A stretch of 64,000 nucleotides of DNA from Glaciimonas immobilis (GCF_011947285.1 NZ_JAAOZT010000002.1:248001-312000); one strand, 5' to 3'; counted from the first letter of the stretch, positions 28,723 to 38,603 are shown. Notes: generated by a model from the sequence alone, not told the origin. Numbers and translations: made by a program.

Positions 28723-29892
28723 ATGGCATATAAAACTAACGTATTCGTCACTGCTGCATTACTCACCTGGTCGATGGTCGGTGTTACCGCAGCCGTTGCC
28801 GCTGAGCCTATCAAAATTGGCATTACAGGACCGTTCACCGGTGGTTCAGCACCAATGGGTGTTTCCATGCGTGACGGTGTGAAGCTGGCCGTGGCAGACA
28901 TTAATGCAAAAGGTGGGATTCTGGGTCGTCAGTTGCAACTGGTAGAGCGTGACGACGAGGCAAAAAATGAACGCGGCGTGCAAGTAGCGCAGGAATTAAT
29001 CAATAAAGAAAAAGTAGTAGCCACGGTAGGTTTTGCCAATACAGGCGTAGCGCTCGCATCGCAACGTTTTTATCAGGAAGCCAAAATCCCCGTCATGAAT
29101 AGCGTGGCCACCGGGTCTATCATTACCAAGCAATTCGTCGCGCCGGAAAATAAAGACAACTATATTTTCCGTACCTCTGCCAACGATACAATTCAATCAA
29201 AAATGATCGTTGACGAAGCAGTTGGACGTCTAAAATATACGAAGGTAGCGATTCTTGCAGATTCCACCAATTACGGCCAATTGGGGCAAAAAGATCTGGA
29301 GAAAGCCCTGGCAGATAAGGGCATCAAGCCGGTTGCTGTTGAAAAATACAATCTGAAAGATGTTGACATGACCGCGCAACTGCTCAAAGCCAAGCAGGGC
29401 GGCGCGCAAGTAGTGTTGACTTACGGTATTGGTCCAGAATTAGCCCAAATCGCAAACGGCATGCAAAAAATCAATTGGAAGGTGCCTATCATCGGCAGCT
29501 GGCCTTTGTCGATGGGTAATTTTATCGACAACGCAGGTAAAAACGGCGACGGTGCACGTATGCCGCAAACTTTCATTCAAGACGGTAATACGCCAGTCCG
29601 CAAGACCTTCATCGCTGCGTATCAAAAAGCCTATAAGGTAGATCGGATGCCTTCTGCCGTCTCTGCTGCCCAAGGGTACGACGCGATTTACTTGCTAGCG
29701 GCGGCGATGAAGCAAGCTGGCACAACCGACGGTCCGAAAGTTCGCGAAGCACTTGAAAATTTGAAAACGCCTGTTGAGGGTGTCATTACTACGTATAACA
29801 AACCTTTTAGCCACGACGACCATGACGCAATCAAGCCTGAAATGGTAAATATTGGTGTTGTTAAGGATGGCCGTGTCGTTTTAGCTAAGTGA
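28723..29892 (+). CDS. livJ: Branched-chain amino acid-type ABC transporter binding protein
   Basis: Periplasmic substrate-binding protein of 389 residues with a signal peptide ending TAAVAAEPIK, followed by the type I binding-protein fold (IKIGITGPFTGG, VKLAVADINAKGG). Co-location with livH, livMG and livF fixes it as the ligand receptor of a HAAT-family importer; branched-chain amino acids are the usual but not the only ligands. The start at 28723 has GAGGAAGAGA upstream. An attenuator-like hairpin lies between it and livH. Confidence 0.93.
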   Translation: MAYKTNVFVTAALLTWSMVGVTAAVAAEPIKIGITGPFTGGSAPMGVSMRDGVKLAVADINAKGGILGRQLQLVERDDEAKNERGVQVAQELINKEKVVATVGFANTGVALASQRFYQEAKIPVMNSVATGSIITKQFVAPENKDNYIFRTSANDTIQSKMIVDEAVGRLKYTKVAILADSTNYGQLGQKDLEKALADKGIKPVAVEKYNLKDVDMTAQLLKAKQGGAQVVLTYGIGPELAQIANGMQKINWKVPIIGSWPLSMGNFIDNAGKNGDGARMPQTFIQDGNTPVRKTFIAAYQKAYKVDRMPSAVSAAQGYDAIYLLAAAMKQAGTTDGPKVREALENLKTPVEGVITTYNKPFSHDDHDAIKPEMVNIGVVKDGRVVLAK

Positions 29893-29946
29893 CACCACCA
29901 AGATACGTTTGTTGGCTTTGCTGTATGAACGTATATTGACGATCAG

Positions 29947-29979
29947 GCCAGTCCTTGCGATCCGGGGACTGGCTTTTTT
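29947..29979 (+). terminator. Attenuator-like terminator between livJ and livH
   Basis: GCCAGTCC (29947-29954) and GGACTGGC (29966-29973) with six T residues after it. It is placed to let most transcripts stop after livJ, which would give more binding protein than permease. Confidence 0.85.
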
Positions 29980-30032
29980 CTTGCCACACCTTGGCATTTG
30001 TTATTGTATTTTTTAGTCTTTGAGGTAAACAT

Positions 30033-30923
30033 ATGGAAATTTTTCTCCAGCTGGTTTTTAGCGGCATTGCGTTGGGCATGATCTACGCTGTCATCGCTTT
30101 CGGTTATCAACTTACTTTCGCCACCTCCGGCACTCTCAACTTTGGACAGGGCGAAGCATTAATGCTGGGCGCGCTGGTCGGTCTGAGTCTGGTGGGTAAC
30201 ATTCATGGCGGTCCGTTTTTAAATTACTGGTTAATGATTCCGATAGTCATTATGTTTGGCGCATTGCAAGGCGTCGTGGTGGAATGGATCGGCGTGCGTC
30301 CGGCGATCAAAATCAAATCCGAGTTCGGCTGGATCATGTCGACCATCGCGCTGGCGATCATTTTTAGAAATGTTGCAGAAAACATCTGGGGCAAAGATGA
30401 CCTGACGTTTCCTACGCCCTTGACAGCTACCCCGTTTGAGGTTTTTGGCGCAAGCGTGCAACCGATGCAAATCGTTGTAGTTCTTGGCGCGCTCGGGATG
30501 ATGCTGGCGGTCGAGCTATTCAACCGCAAATCGATTTATGGTAAAGCGGTTGTTGCCACGTCCAACGATCGGGATGCGGCGGGGTTGATGGGTATCAACA
30601 CCAGTATGGTCATTACGTTCTCTTACGCATTGTCGTCCGCAACCGCCGCCTTCGCGGGCGTATTGGTGGCACCATTGACCTTAACCGGCGCGACGATGGG
30701 CGCGGCTTTGGGGTTGAAAGCATTTGCGGTTGCCATCATCGGTGGCTTGACCTCGGGTATGGGCGCGATCGTGGGTGGCCTTATTTTGGGCATTGCCGAG
30801 ACAGTGACAGGCTTTTATGTCTCCACGGGTTACAAGGAAGTGCCAGGTTTGGTTTTGCTTTTGCTGGTTCTGGCCGTTAAACCTGCCGGCCTGTTCGGTA
30901 AAACTGCTATTAAGAAGGTGTGA
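30033..30923 (+). CDS. livH: LivH-type ABC permease
   Basis: Inner-membrane permease of 296 residues with about eight helices; the family block is GQGEALMLGALVGL near residue 35, and the cytoplasmic coupling loop is near SNDRDAAGLMGINT. It forms the channel with the LivM part of the next protein. It overlaps the next gene by four bases (ATGA type). Confidence 0.95.
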   Translation: MEIFLQLVFSGIALGMIYAVIAFGYQLTFATSGTLNFGQGEALMLGALVGLSLVGNIHGGPFLNYWLMIPIVIMFGALQGVVVEWIGVRPAIKIKSEFGWIMSTIALAIIFRNVAENIWGKDDLTFPTPLTATPFEVFGASVQPMQIVVVLGALGMMLAVELFNRKSIYGKAVVATSNDRDAAGLMGINTSMVITFSYALSSATAAFAGVLVAPLTLTGATMGAALGLKAFAVAIIGGLTSGMGAIVGGLILGIAETVTGFYVSTGYKEVPGLVLLLLVLAVKPAGLFGKTAIKKV

Positions 30924-32908
30924 TGATGAACAAAAAATCACTCGCACTGGGCTTGCTCGGGATCGTGGTACTGGGCGGGTTTCCGCTGGTATTCCATAAT
31001 CCGTATTACATTCATCTTGCCGAAACCATTTTGATTTACGCCATCCTTTTGTTTGGTCTGGACATCGTGGTCGGCTATACCGGGCAGGTATCGCTCGGTC
31101 ATGCGGGATTGTTTGGTATCGGTTCCTACACTACCGGCGTTCTGGTGTTCAAGCTAGGCTGGCCGTTTCTGCTCGCAGCGCCTGCCAGCTTGGTGGTGAC
31201 CGCATTCTTTGGTGCTGTTATGGCCTTGCCAGCGCTACGTGTTACCGGGCCATATCTGGCAATGGTGACGCTGGCCTTCGGTACCATCACCGGCATTTTA
31301 ATCAATGAAATGTCATTCCTTACTGATGGTCCAATGGGTATCAAGCTGAGCAAGCCATCCTTTGGGAGTTACAAGCTTAGCGAGGTTGAATATTTCTATC
31401 TGGTTGCAGTGCTGATGGCGCTGTCGCTGTTGGTAGTCCATCGGATTCTGAAATCGCATCTCGGACGCGCCTTTGAAGCCCTACGCGATAGTCCGATTGC
31501 CTCCGATTGTATGGGCGTGTCGGTATATCGTTACAAGGTCTACGCGTTTGTGATCAGCGCCGCACTGGCTGGTCTGGCTGGCAGTTTGTATGCGTATTCG
31601 GAAGAGTACATTTCGCCAAATACCTATAACTTCGAGTTGACAATTCTGTTCTTGCTGGCTGTGATCATGGGCGGTCGCAAGAGCCGCACCGGATCATTAA
31701 TCGGCGCGGTCATTGTGGTGATGTTGCCGAGCTTGCTGTCGGACATTAGCCTGTTTCGAGATATTGCCACAGTGATTGCGGTCGCAGGGGTGGCGTCAGG
31801 CGCGTACCTGTTATTCAAAAAACGTAAAACTGCGCGTGAGATCGCGGTGCCGGTATTAGCGACCATTGGTCTGGCGATTTTTGCATACCGGTTAGAAAAT
31901 ATTACGGACTGGCGTTTGACGGTATTCGGCCTGATGACGTTATTCGTGGTGTATTACCTTCAGGACGGTATCGTAGGTTTTGTACGTGGCGTATTTGCCA
32001 AAAAAGGCCTCTCAGTTCACAAGTCGGTAGCAGTGACGGCTGTCGCCGATACCGTCTGGGCGGGAGCTTCCGGCACCGTTGAAATTGGTACCACTTTGCT
32101 CAGTGCCAAGCAATTATTAATGCAATTTGGCGGCCTGAAGGCGTTGAATCAGGTTGACCTGAATATCGTCAAAGGGTCGGTCCATGGACTGATCGGCCCT
32201 AACGGTTCGGGCAAAAGTACGATGATGAACGTCCTGACTGGCATCTATAAACCGACCGCTGGCGTGGTGGAATTTAATGGCAAGGTAATTTCTGGGTCGA
32301 CGCCCTCAGCCATCGCTCTGGGTGGCGTGGCGCGGACTTTCCAGAACGTTCAGTTGTTTGGTGAAATGACGGCAACAGAAAACGTTCTGGTCGGCTTGCA
32401 TCACACGTTCCAAAGCAATGGAGCGGACGTTATGTTCCATACGCGTCGTTATAAACAAGAAGAGCAGGCCGCGCGCGTGCGGGCCGCCAGCATTTTGCAA
32501 TTTGTCGGCCTGGCAGATTTGGCGAACGAAGAAGCGCGCAACCTTCCATATGGCAAACAGCGTTTGTTGGAGATCGGGCGGGCTCTGGGGTTAAACCCCG
32601 AGTTGCTGCTGCTCGATGAGCCTGCCGCAGGCTTAACTGCACCGGACATTGTAGAGTTGATTGCCATCATCCATAAGATCCGCGAACATGGCATCACTAT
32701 TATTCTGATTGAGCATCATATGGATGTCGTTATGACGATATCAGACACCGTGACTGTACTCGACTTCGGCCAGAAAATTGCCGAAGGCAAGCCAGCTGCA
32801 GTACAGGCTGATCCTGCGGTGATCGAAGCCTACCTTGGGGGCAGCGTTAGCGACCCAGAAGCGGATGCCCACGTCATACTACACACTTCCAGCGAAGCGG
32901 GGGCTTGA
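30920..32908 (+). CDS. livM-livG: Fused LivM permease - LivG ATPase
   Basis: A 662-residue natural fusion. Residues about 1-300 are a LivM permease (GYTGQVSLGHAGLFGIGSY). Residues about 300-370 add hydrophobic segments not needed in LivM alone. Residues from about 395 are a LivG-type ATPase with Walker A GPNGSGKST, the degenerate signature NLPYGKQR, and Walker B LLLLDEPAAG. Such fusions are known in Burkholderiales. It overlaps no gene at its end; livF begins one base after its stop. Confidence 0.95.
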   Translation: MMMNKKSLALGLLGIVVLGGFPLVFHNPYYIHLAETILIYAILLFGLDIVVGYTGQVSLGHAGLFGIGSYTTGVLVFKLGWPFLLAAPASLVVTAFFGAVMALPALRVTGPYLAMVTLAFGTITGILINEMSFLTDGPMGIKLSKPSFGSYKLSEVEYFYLVAVLMALSLLVVHRILKSHLGRAFEALRDSPIASDCMGVSVYRYKVYAFVISAALAGLAGSLYAYSEEYISPNTYNFELTILFLLAVIMGGRKSRTGSLIGAVIVVMLPSLLSDISLFRDIATVIAVAGVASGAYLLFKKRKTAREIAVPVLATIGLAIFAYRLENITDWRLTVFGLMTLFVVYYLQDGIVGFVRGVFAKKGLSVHKSVAVTAVADTVWAGASGTVEIGTTLLSAKQLLMQFGGLKALNQVDLNIVKGSVHGLIGPNGSGKSTMMNVLTGIYKPTAGVVEFNGKVISGSTPSAIALGGVARTFQNVQLFGEMTATENVLVGLHHTFQSNGADVMFHTRRYKQEEQAARVRAASILQFVGLADLANEEARNLPYGKQRLLEIGRALGLNPELLLLDEPAAGLTAPDIVELIAIIHKIREHGITIILIEHHMDVVMTISDTVTVLDFGQKIAEGKPAAVQADPAVIEAYLGGSVSDPEADAHVILHTSSEAGA

Positions 32909-32909
32909 G

Positions 32910-33635
32910 ATGCTTACAATTTCTAATTTACACGCCGCGTACGGCAAGGTGGAAGTACTGCATGGTATTTCTCTAGAGGTACCTAAAGGTAAGGTAGTGA
33001 CGCTGGTCGGCTCCAACGGCGCCGGTAAGACCACTACCATGCGGGCCATTTCAGGTATGCTAAAACCTCGTACCGGAACCATTATGCTGGCTGGCAAAGA
33101 TGTTACCGGTCTGGACTCGCATAAGATCGCCCGCGCCGGTCTGGCGCATTCGCCTGAGGGCCGTCGTGTATTTGCGACGATGAGTGTCACCGATAACTTG
33201 TTGCTAGGCGCGTTTCCTCGTTTTACTAAGGCACGTCCGCGCGGCGATATTGCGCACGATCTGGAAAAAGCGCTGGAGCTTTTCCCACGCCTGAAGGAGC
33301 GGCAAACCCAGCTTGCAGGCACCTTATCTGGCGGCGAACAGCAGATGCTGGCGATGGCACGTGCGGTGATGCTTAATCCTGAGGTTATTTTGCTGGACGA
33401 GCCATCAATGGGACTTGCACCGATTCTGGTCGAAGAAGTGTTTCGAATCATCATGCGCTTAAAACAGGAGGGCATGACGATGTTGCTGGTTGAGCAGTTT
33501 GCAGCGGCAGCACTGAACGTTGCGGATTATGGGTATGTTTTGGAAAACGGTCGTATTTCCGTGCATGGCCCAGCGGAGAAATTACGCAACGATCCCGCAG
33601 TGCAAGCGGCATATTTAGGAGGAGGGCAACACTAA
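32910..33635 (+). CDS. livF: LivF-type ABC ATPase
   Basis: Second ATPase of the importer, 241 residues. Walker A is GSNGAGKTTT, the signature LSGGEQQMLAMARA, and Walker B VILLDEPSMGLAP. The ATG at 32910 comes one base after the livMG stop, implying translational coupling; the frame opens earlier inside livMG. Last gene of the operon, followed by two hairpins. Confidence 0.96.
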   Translation: MLTISNLHAAYGKVEVLHGISLEVPKGKVVTLVGSNGAGKTTTMRAISGMLKPRTGTIMLAGKDVTGLDSHKIARAGLAHSPEGRRVFATMSVTDNLLLGAFPRFTKARPRGDIAHDLEKALELFPRLKERQTQLAGTLSGGEQQMLAMARAVMLNPEVILLDEPSMGLAPILVEEVFRIIMRLKQEGMTMLLVEQFAAAALNVADYGYVLENGRISVHGPAEKLRNDPAVQAAYLGGGQH

Positions 33636-33641
33636 GATAAA

Positions 33642-33713
33642 GCAGGTTACTGGCACTTTAACGTCAGTAACCTGCATAGTTGTAAAGGAAACGCTGGCCA
33701 CACCTAGCCAGCG
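33642..33713 (+). terminator. Two strong hairpins after livF
   Basis: GCAGGTTACTG/CAGTAACCTGC (33642-33675, perfect 11-base stem) and CGCTGGC/GCCAGCG (33692-33713). Neither has a long T tract, but together they probably end or protect the liv transcript. Confidence 0.55.
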
Positions 33714-33813
33714 AATTTTAGAATGACTGCTATACAGGACGCGTCAGAAGGTGCGGTATCCGCCTCCGATTCGGCGGATTCGGTCTTCCCACCCTGCGTA
33801 ATCCCCATCTATT

Positions 33814-34548
33814 TCAAACAGTTTTTGTCGATGCCGCTTTATCCTGTCTTGTAGACTTGGATGCCATCCATCCGCCACCCAGTACTACGACCATTCCGAA
33901 GATATAAGCGACATAGCGCAACCAGGGCACGCTATCCCAAAAACCGGCGATAAGCGGTTCGGTAACAATCATGTGCACCGCCGTATACACCAAAATCGCA
34001 GCACCGATGTAAATCGTCACCGGGAACTTTTCGATCAGCTTTAACGCCAGCGTTGATCCCCACACCATAATAGGCACCGAAATCAGCAAGCCAACGATGA
34101 CCAGGAAAATACTGCCGTGTGCTGCGCCCGCGACGGCCAGAACGTTGTCTATCCCCATGACAGTGTCCGCAATAATGATGGTTTTCAATGCCGCTGCCAT
34201 GCTGGTAATTTTGCTTCCTTCGATGGTGTGACCACTCGAATCGCTGAGTAACTTATAAGCAATCCATAGCAACGCAGCGCCGCCGAGCAGTAGCAGTCCA
34301 GGGATTTTGAGTAGCCAGACGACCGCGATAGTCATTATTACGCGGGTAACCACAGCGCCCAGCGTGCCCCAGATAATCGCCTTTTTGCGAAGATGATCAG
34401 GCAGATTGCGAGCGGCCATCGCGATCACGATAGCGTTATCCCCGGCGAGCACCAGATCAATGACTACGATAGATAAAAGCGCGGTAAAAAATTTGGCCAT
34501 GTCCCAGTCGGCCATGCCCAGCATTGAAAATAAAGCTGAAAAATCCAT
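33814..34548 (-). CDS. TerC-family membrane protein (manganese-linked)
   Basis: A 244-residue membrane protein with about seven helices and the TerC family motifs DLVLAGDNAIVIAMA near residue 31 and IADTVMGIDNVLAVAGAA near residue 127, each with the conserved Asp that is thought to bind metal. Family members such as Alx and MeeF/YkoY export manganese or metallate exoenzymes. The yybP-ykoY riboswitch in its leader supports a manganese role here. Confidence 0.93.
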   Translation of the reverse strand: MDFSALFSMLGMADWDMAKFFTALLSIVVIDLVLAGDNAIVIAMAARNLPDHLRKKAIIWGTLGAVVTRVIMTIAVVWLLKIPGLLLLGGAALLWIAYKLLSDSSGHTIEGSKITSMAAALKTIIIADTVMGIDNVLAVAGAAHGSIFLVIVGLLISVPIMVWGSTLALKLIEKFPVTIYIGAAILVYTAVHMIVTEPLIAGFWDSVPWLRYVAYIFGMVVVLGGGWMASKSTRQDKAASTKTV

Positions 34549-34715
34549 AAAATCTCCGTCAACATAAATGTAAAGTAAAAGCCGCTTGCAAGCCGTATTA
34601 AAGCCGCATTTAAGGTGCTTTTTAAGCTGTAAACAACGCTAAACTCGAACAGAATGGAGGATGACAGGAGTAGTGAGGAGAAAGGTCGACACAATGCCTG
34701 CATGGATTCCATGCT

Positions 34716-34868
34716 GACAAAGGTCTTGCTCAACAGATTACCTGCATCTGTCATGGTAACCGGGCGCAAGCGTTGTGCTTGTTCCGTGATGACGACTACC
34801 GTGTAAAACGCCAATGTCGCAGAGAATATCCGGACCACATCAGCATTTGAGAGCTACTCCCCTTTGGA
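34716..34868 (-). ncRNA. yybP-ykoY manganese riboswitch
   Basis: On the reverse strand the leader opens with CAAAGGGGAGTAGC, the hallmark of the class. It contains CGGTTACCATGACAGATGCA in the second core strand and closes with AAGACCTTTG, whose CCTTTG pairs with CAAAGG to make P1. Mn2+ binding at the cross-strand junction turns on expression. It ends about 165 bases before the TerC-family start. A GCATGGATTCCATGC hairpin follows and may belong to the expression platform. Confidence 0.93.
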
Positions 34869-35047
34869 GGGCGCGGCACCTTAGTGGTACCGCTGGTGAG
34901 TAGTGTACTACATAACAATTAAGTGCAGGAAATATTGATATTGCGTTTTAGGGGGAGAATTGCTGATCGGCAGTTCATATGATGGCGGCACCTATAGGCA
35001 ATTTATAGTAGTGTGTACACGTACACATATATAAATTGGGTGAAATC
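34869..35047. other. Divergent promoter region of riboswitch and antitoxin
   Basis: No gene. It contains a hairpin GCGGCACC-TTAG-TGGTACCGC near 34874-34893 and the antitoxin operator at 35012. Confidence 0.4.
35012..35027. promoter_or_regulatory. Palindromic operator of the toxin-antitoxin pair
   Basis: TGTGTAC-AC-GTACACA is a perfect inverted repeat with a two-base centre, 20 bases before the antitoxin ATG. It is the likely site of autorepression by the antitoxin or the complex. Confidence 0.7.
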
Positions 35048-35281
35048 ATGCACCGGAAGATGACAATTACGATTGACGAGACCGTTTATGCTGGTCTGCA
35101 TAAAGTTATTGGACGTGGCAATATTAGCAAGTTTTTAGAAGGATTAGCGCGTCCATATGTTTTGAAAGAAGATTCTCTGGATGCCGGCTATGAAGCAATG
35201 GCGGCAGATGCTGCGCGGGAAGCAGAGGCCAGTGAGTGGTGTGATGCCCTCCTACCAAACGTTGAAAATGAAGTGCGATGA
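35048..35281 (+). CDS. PemI/MazE-type antitoxin
   Basis: A 77-residue protein opening MHRKMTITIDETVY, a short beta strand typical of ribbon-helix-helix antitoxins, then helices and an acidic C-terminus of the kind that neutralises an RNase toxin. It overlaps the toxin gene by 14 bases. I chose the ATG at 35048 over a TTG at 35036. A palindrome just upstream is the likely autoregulatory site. Confidence 0.85.
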   Translation: MHRKMTITIDETVYAGLHKVIGRGNISKFLEGLARPYVLKEDSLDAGYEAMAADAAREAEASEWCDALLPNVENEVR

Positions 35282-35645
35282 AGTATGGTGGGTAGAGTTT
35301 GCCTTGGCAGTTGGCATTGAAATTCGTAAAACACGGCCTGCGGTGATTGTAAGTAACGATGCAGCTAACCGACATATGTCGAGAGTACAAGTCGTACCAT
35401 TAAGCAGTAATGTCGAACGTATTTATCCGAGTGAGACGGTAATCACTTTAGCTTGTCAAAAAAGTAAGGTAATGGCCGACCAGATCATGACAGCCGACAA
35501 AGTACGGCTTAAAGATCTGCTTGGAAAGTTAAGTCAGGCAGATATGCGTGCTGTTGAAACATCATTAAAATTCAACTTGGTATGGATTCAACCTAAAAGG
35601 TCGGGTAGCCCATTGTTCAAAACCAAAGTCCGTATTTGGGGCTGA
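35268..35645 (+). CDS. PemK/MazF-type endoribonuclease toxin
   Basis: A 125-residue toxin of the PemK/MazF fold. Key signs are VWWVEFALAVGIEIRKTRPAVIVSN (a WW-led strand followed by the RPAVIVSND block) and VVPLSSN. It cleaves mRNA when free of the antitoxin. The ATG at 35268 lies inside the end of the antitoxin gene. The first residues are MKCDEVWW, and the open frame upstream is antitoxin sequence in another frame. Confidence 0.9.
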   Translation: MKCDEVWWVEFALAVGIEIRKTRPAVIVSNDAANRHMSRVQVVPLSSNVERIYPSETVITLACQKSKVMADQIMTADKVRLKDLLGKLSQADMRAVETSLKFNLVWIQPKRSGSPLFKTKVRIWG

Positions 35646-35739
35646 GCGTAACTTAAGCACACCTCTTCAATCTCTATCATTGGACCTGTTGTTGGTCTAT
35701 TTTTGTCTGGGCATAACTCGGTAAATACAAGCCCCAAAA

Positions 35740-36645
35740 TCAACCCTTACCCCAATAATCCGCCTGCGCATACGCATGCCTTAAAAAATCGACAAAAGCC
35801 CGAATCCGCAACGGCAGATGCCGTCGTTGCGCAAACACGGCGTAGATGTCGTTCCCCGGCGCAGCAAAGTCATCTAGCACCGTGACCAGTTGACCGGACT
35901 CTATCTCCGTTCCCACCTCCCACATTGAGCGCCACGCCAGGCCTTTGCCGTTGATCGCCCAGTCGTGGAGTACCTGACCGTCATTACAAAACAGGTTACC
36001 TGTGACCTTAAGTGTCACAATTTTGCCGTTTTGGCGGAAAGTCCAGCCACGCTGACTGCCGTCGCTGCTCATGGCGAGGCAATTATGCTTGGCTAGCTCG
36101 TCCAATGTATGGGGTTTGCCGTGGCGCTTGATATACGCAGGCGATGCGACCACGATGCGCTTGTTATCGGCTAGCTTGGTGCCGATCAATGTGGAGTCGG
36201 CGAGCGTTGCAATCCGAATCGCGACGTCAATGCCTTCCCCTATCAAGTCCACCACGCGGTCATTCAGATTAAGAGTGAGCGTAACATCACGGTGTTCGGT
36301 CAAAAAAGACGGCATCAGGGGCGCAACGTGCTGCCGCCCGAATCCAGCGGGTGCCGAAATGAGCAAATGTCCGCTCGCATGCGCGCTTCGTTCGGAGACG
36401 GCCGTCTCTGCATCCTCAAGATCGGAAAGAATACGCTGGCAATCCTCCAGAAACGCCTCGCCTTCATTGGTCAGCGCGATCTTGCGCGTCGTGCGCTGGA
36501 GCAATTTGACGCCCAGACGCTCCTCCAAAGCATCCAGACGCCGACCGATCATCGCTGGCGCGATGCCTTCGGCCCGGGCCGCTGCCGAAAGGCTACCTTT
36601 GGCAGCTATTTCTACAAAGGTTGAAATTTGCTTAAATTGATCCAT
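35740..36645 (-). CDS. LysR-family transcriptional regulator
   Basis: A 301-residue regulator: an N-terminal winged helix-turn-helix (KGSLSAAARAEGIAPAMIGRRLDALEERLG) and a LysR substrate-binding domain of the DsdC/YafC-like kind. It is divergent from malate synthase, 337 bases away, which makes the glyoxylate-cycle gene a possible target; this is inference. The ATG at 36645 begins at the family's usual N-terminus (MDQF). Confidence 0.9.
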   Translation of the reverse strand: MDQFKQISTFVEIAAKGSLSAAARAEGIAPAMIGRRLDALEERLGVKLLQRTTRKIALTNEGEAFLEDCQRILSDLEDAETAVSERSAHASGHLLISAPAGFGRQHVAPLMPSFLTEHRDVTLTLNLNDRVVDLIGEGIDVAIRIATLADSTLIGTKLADNKRIVVASPAYIKRHGKPHTLDELAKHNCLAMSSDGSQRGWTFRQNGKIVTLKVTGNLFCNDGQVLHDWAINGKGLAWRSMWEVGTEIESGQLVTVLDDFAAPGNDIYAVFAQRRHLPLRIRAFVDFLRHAYAQADYWGKG

Positions 36646-36982
36646 GCTGTAATTAGTTTCTATTTTCGACCGAAGGGTGCGGATGGCGGTCACAACTTGG
36701 CACGGGCTCGGTTATTTCTGAATACTTACAAGTTTCTACCACTTGTGACTAAAACGCATAGATCATATGATAAATGCGGTCACCTATGACGATTTAGTTT
36801 AAATATACTCTATAACGTAAAATCAAAATAATGGCATTTCGTAATTAGAATACCGAACATGGTGCAAACCAGAATGTAGCAGTGCACAATACGCCTCCAC
36901 GGCTTAATGCACTAGCGGCATCAAAGTTGCCAGAATTTAATTGAAACCTAGCATTAAAATATCGAAAAACAGGAGCATTGCA
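36646..36982. other. Divergent promoter region lysR-aceB
   Basis: 337 AT-rich bases with no supported gene. It should contain the LysR operator and the aceB promoter. An AGGAG ribosome binding site for aceB lies at 36971. Confidence 0.45.
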
Positions 36983-38569
36983 ATGACACAACTCACACTA
37001 CCAGCAGGTTTAGAAATTAACGGTGCCATTCAGGCGGGTTACGCGGAAATTCTTACGCCGGATGCGCTTGCACTGGTTGCTAAACTCAGCCGCGCATTTG
37101 AAGCACGTCGTCAGGAACTACTCGCGGTCCGCGTTGAACGCGCTATTCGTCTGGACGCCGGTGAGCGCCCGGACTTCTTGCCAGATACCGCGCATATTCG
37201 CGACGGCGACTGGAAGATTGCACCGATTCCTCAGGCGCTAGAATGTCGCCGTGTTGAAATTACCGGTCCGGTAGAGCGCAAGATGGTGATCAACGCTTTC
37301 AATTCCGGCGCTGACAGCTACATGACGGATTTTGAAGACTCCAATTCGCCAGTCTGGGATAATCAGATCACTGGTCAAATCAATCTGCGTGATGCAATCC
37401 GCAAGACGATTTCGCTGGAACAAAACGGCAAATCCTACAAACTGAACGACAAAGTGGCGACATTGGTCGTGCGTCCGCGTGGTTGGCATCTGGATGAAAA
37501 GCACGTACTGGTTGACGGCAAGCGCGTCTCCGGTGGTATTTTCGATTTCGCTTTGTTCATGTTCCATAACGCCAAAGAACAATTGGCGCGCGGTGCTGGC
37601 CCATACTTCTATTTGCCGAAGTTAGAGTCACATCTGGAAGCGCGTTTGTGGAACGACATTTTTGTCATGACCCAAAATGAACTCGGTCTGCCACAAGGCA
37701 CGATCAAGGCGACTGTATTGATCGAGACCATTCTGGCTGCGTTCGAAATGGACGAAATCCTGTACGAGTTGCGCGAACACAGCAGTGGTCTGAATGCCGG
37801 TCGTTGGGATTACATTTTCTCCTGCATCAAGAAATTCAAGCTGGACAAGGATTTCTGTCTGGCCGATCGCGCCAAGGTCACCATGACCGCGCCGTTCATG
37901 CGCTCTTACGCGTTGCTGTTGCTGAAGACCTGCCACAAACGCAATGCCCCGGCGATTGGCGGTATGGCTGCATTGATCCCAATCAAAAACGATCCGGAGA
38001 AGAACGATATCGCCATGGGCGGCGTACGTACTGACAAAGCACGCGATGCGACTGACGGCTATGACGGCGGTTGGGTTGCGCATCCGGGTCTGGTTGAATT
38101 GTCGATGGCCGAGTTCAAAAAAGTACTGGGCGATAAGCCGAATCAGATCAGCAAGCAACGTCCCGACGTCAACGTCACGGCCGCAGAACTGCTGGATTTC
38201 AAGCCAGAAGCGCCAATCACCGAAGCTGGTTTGCGTTACAACATCAATGTCGGTATTCACTATCTTGGCGCATGGTTGTCAGGTAATGGTTGCGTGCCGA
38301 TTCATAACTTGATGGAAGACGCGGCGACAGCGGAAATTAGCCGTGCACAAGTCTGGCAGTGGATTCGTTCAACCAAAGGCGTGCTCGACAATGGCAAGAA
38401 AGTCACCGCTGAAATGGTCGTTGCGATGATTCCGGAAGAGTTGGCTAAGGTCAAAGCGCTGGTTGGCGATGGTGCTACTTATGATCGCGCTGCCACGATT
38501 TTTGAAGAGATGTCGACCTCGTCTTCGTTTGCAGAATTTTTGACATTGCCGCTATACGAAGAAATTTGA
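36983..38569 (+). CDS. aceB: Malate synthase A
   Basis: Condenses glyoxylate and acetyl-CoA to malate in the glyoxylate cycle. The 528-residue length matches malate synthase A. Signature residues are in [16 protein letters not shown] and [11 protein letters not shown], and in the [10 protein letters not shown] motif near the C-terminus, with the catalytic Asp in the same domain. The start at 36983 has AGGAG upstream; the frame opens earlier at 36941 without one. No isocitrate lyase gene is in the window. Confidence 0.97.
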   Translation: MTQLTLPAGLEINGAIQAGYAEILTPDALALVAKLSRAFEARRQELLAVRVERAIRLDAGERPDFLPDTAHIRDGDWKIAPIPQALECRRVEITGPVERKMVINAFNSGADSYMTDFEDSNSPVWDNQITGQINLRDAIRKTISLEQNGKSYKLNDKVATLVVRPRGWHLDEKHVLVDGKRVSGGIFDFALFMFHNAKEQLARGAGPYFYLPKLESHLEARLWNDIFVMTQNELGLPQGTIKATVLIETILAAFEMDEILYELREHSSGLNAGRWDYIFSCIKKFKLDKDFCLADRAKVTMTAPFMRSYALLLLKTCHKRNAPAIGGMAALIPIKNDPEKNDIAMGGVRTDKARDATDGYDGGWVAHPGLVELSMAEFKKVLGDKPNQISKQRPDVNVTAAELLDFKPEAPITEAGLRYNINVGIHYLGAWLSGNGCVPIHNLMEDAATAEISRAQVWQWIRSTKGVLDNGKKVTAEMVVAMIPEELAKVKALVGDGATYDRAATIFEEMSTSSSFAEFLTLPLYEEI

Positions 38570-38603
38570 TTAAAGTTTGGGCTTTAAACCCCTCTTGATT
38601 GAT

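Noticed and set aside
36071-36640. 189-residue forward frame inside the LysR gene
   Set aside because: Shadow of the LysR gene, low-complexity Arg/Ser composition.
37628-38260. 210-residue reverse frame inside aceB
   Set aside because: It lies fully antisense to the conserved core of malate synthase and has no family features.
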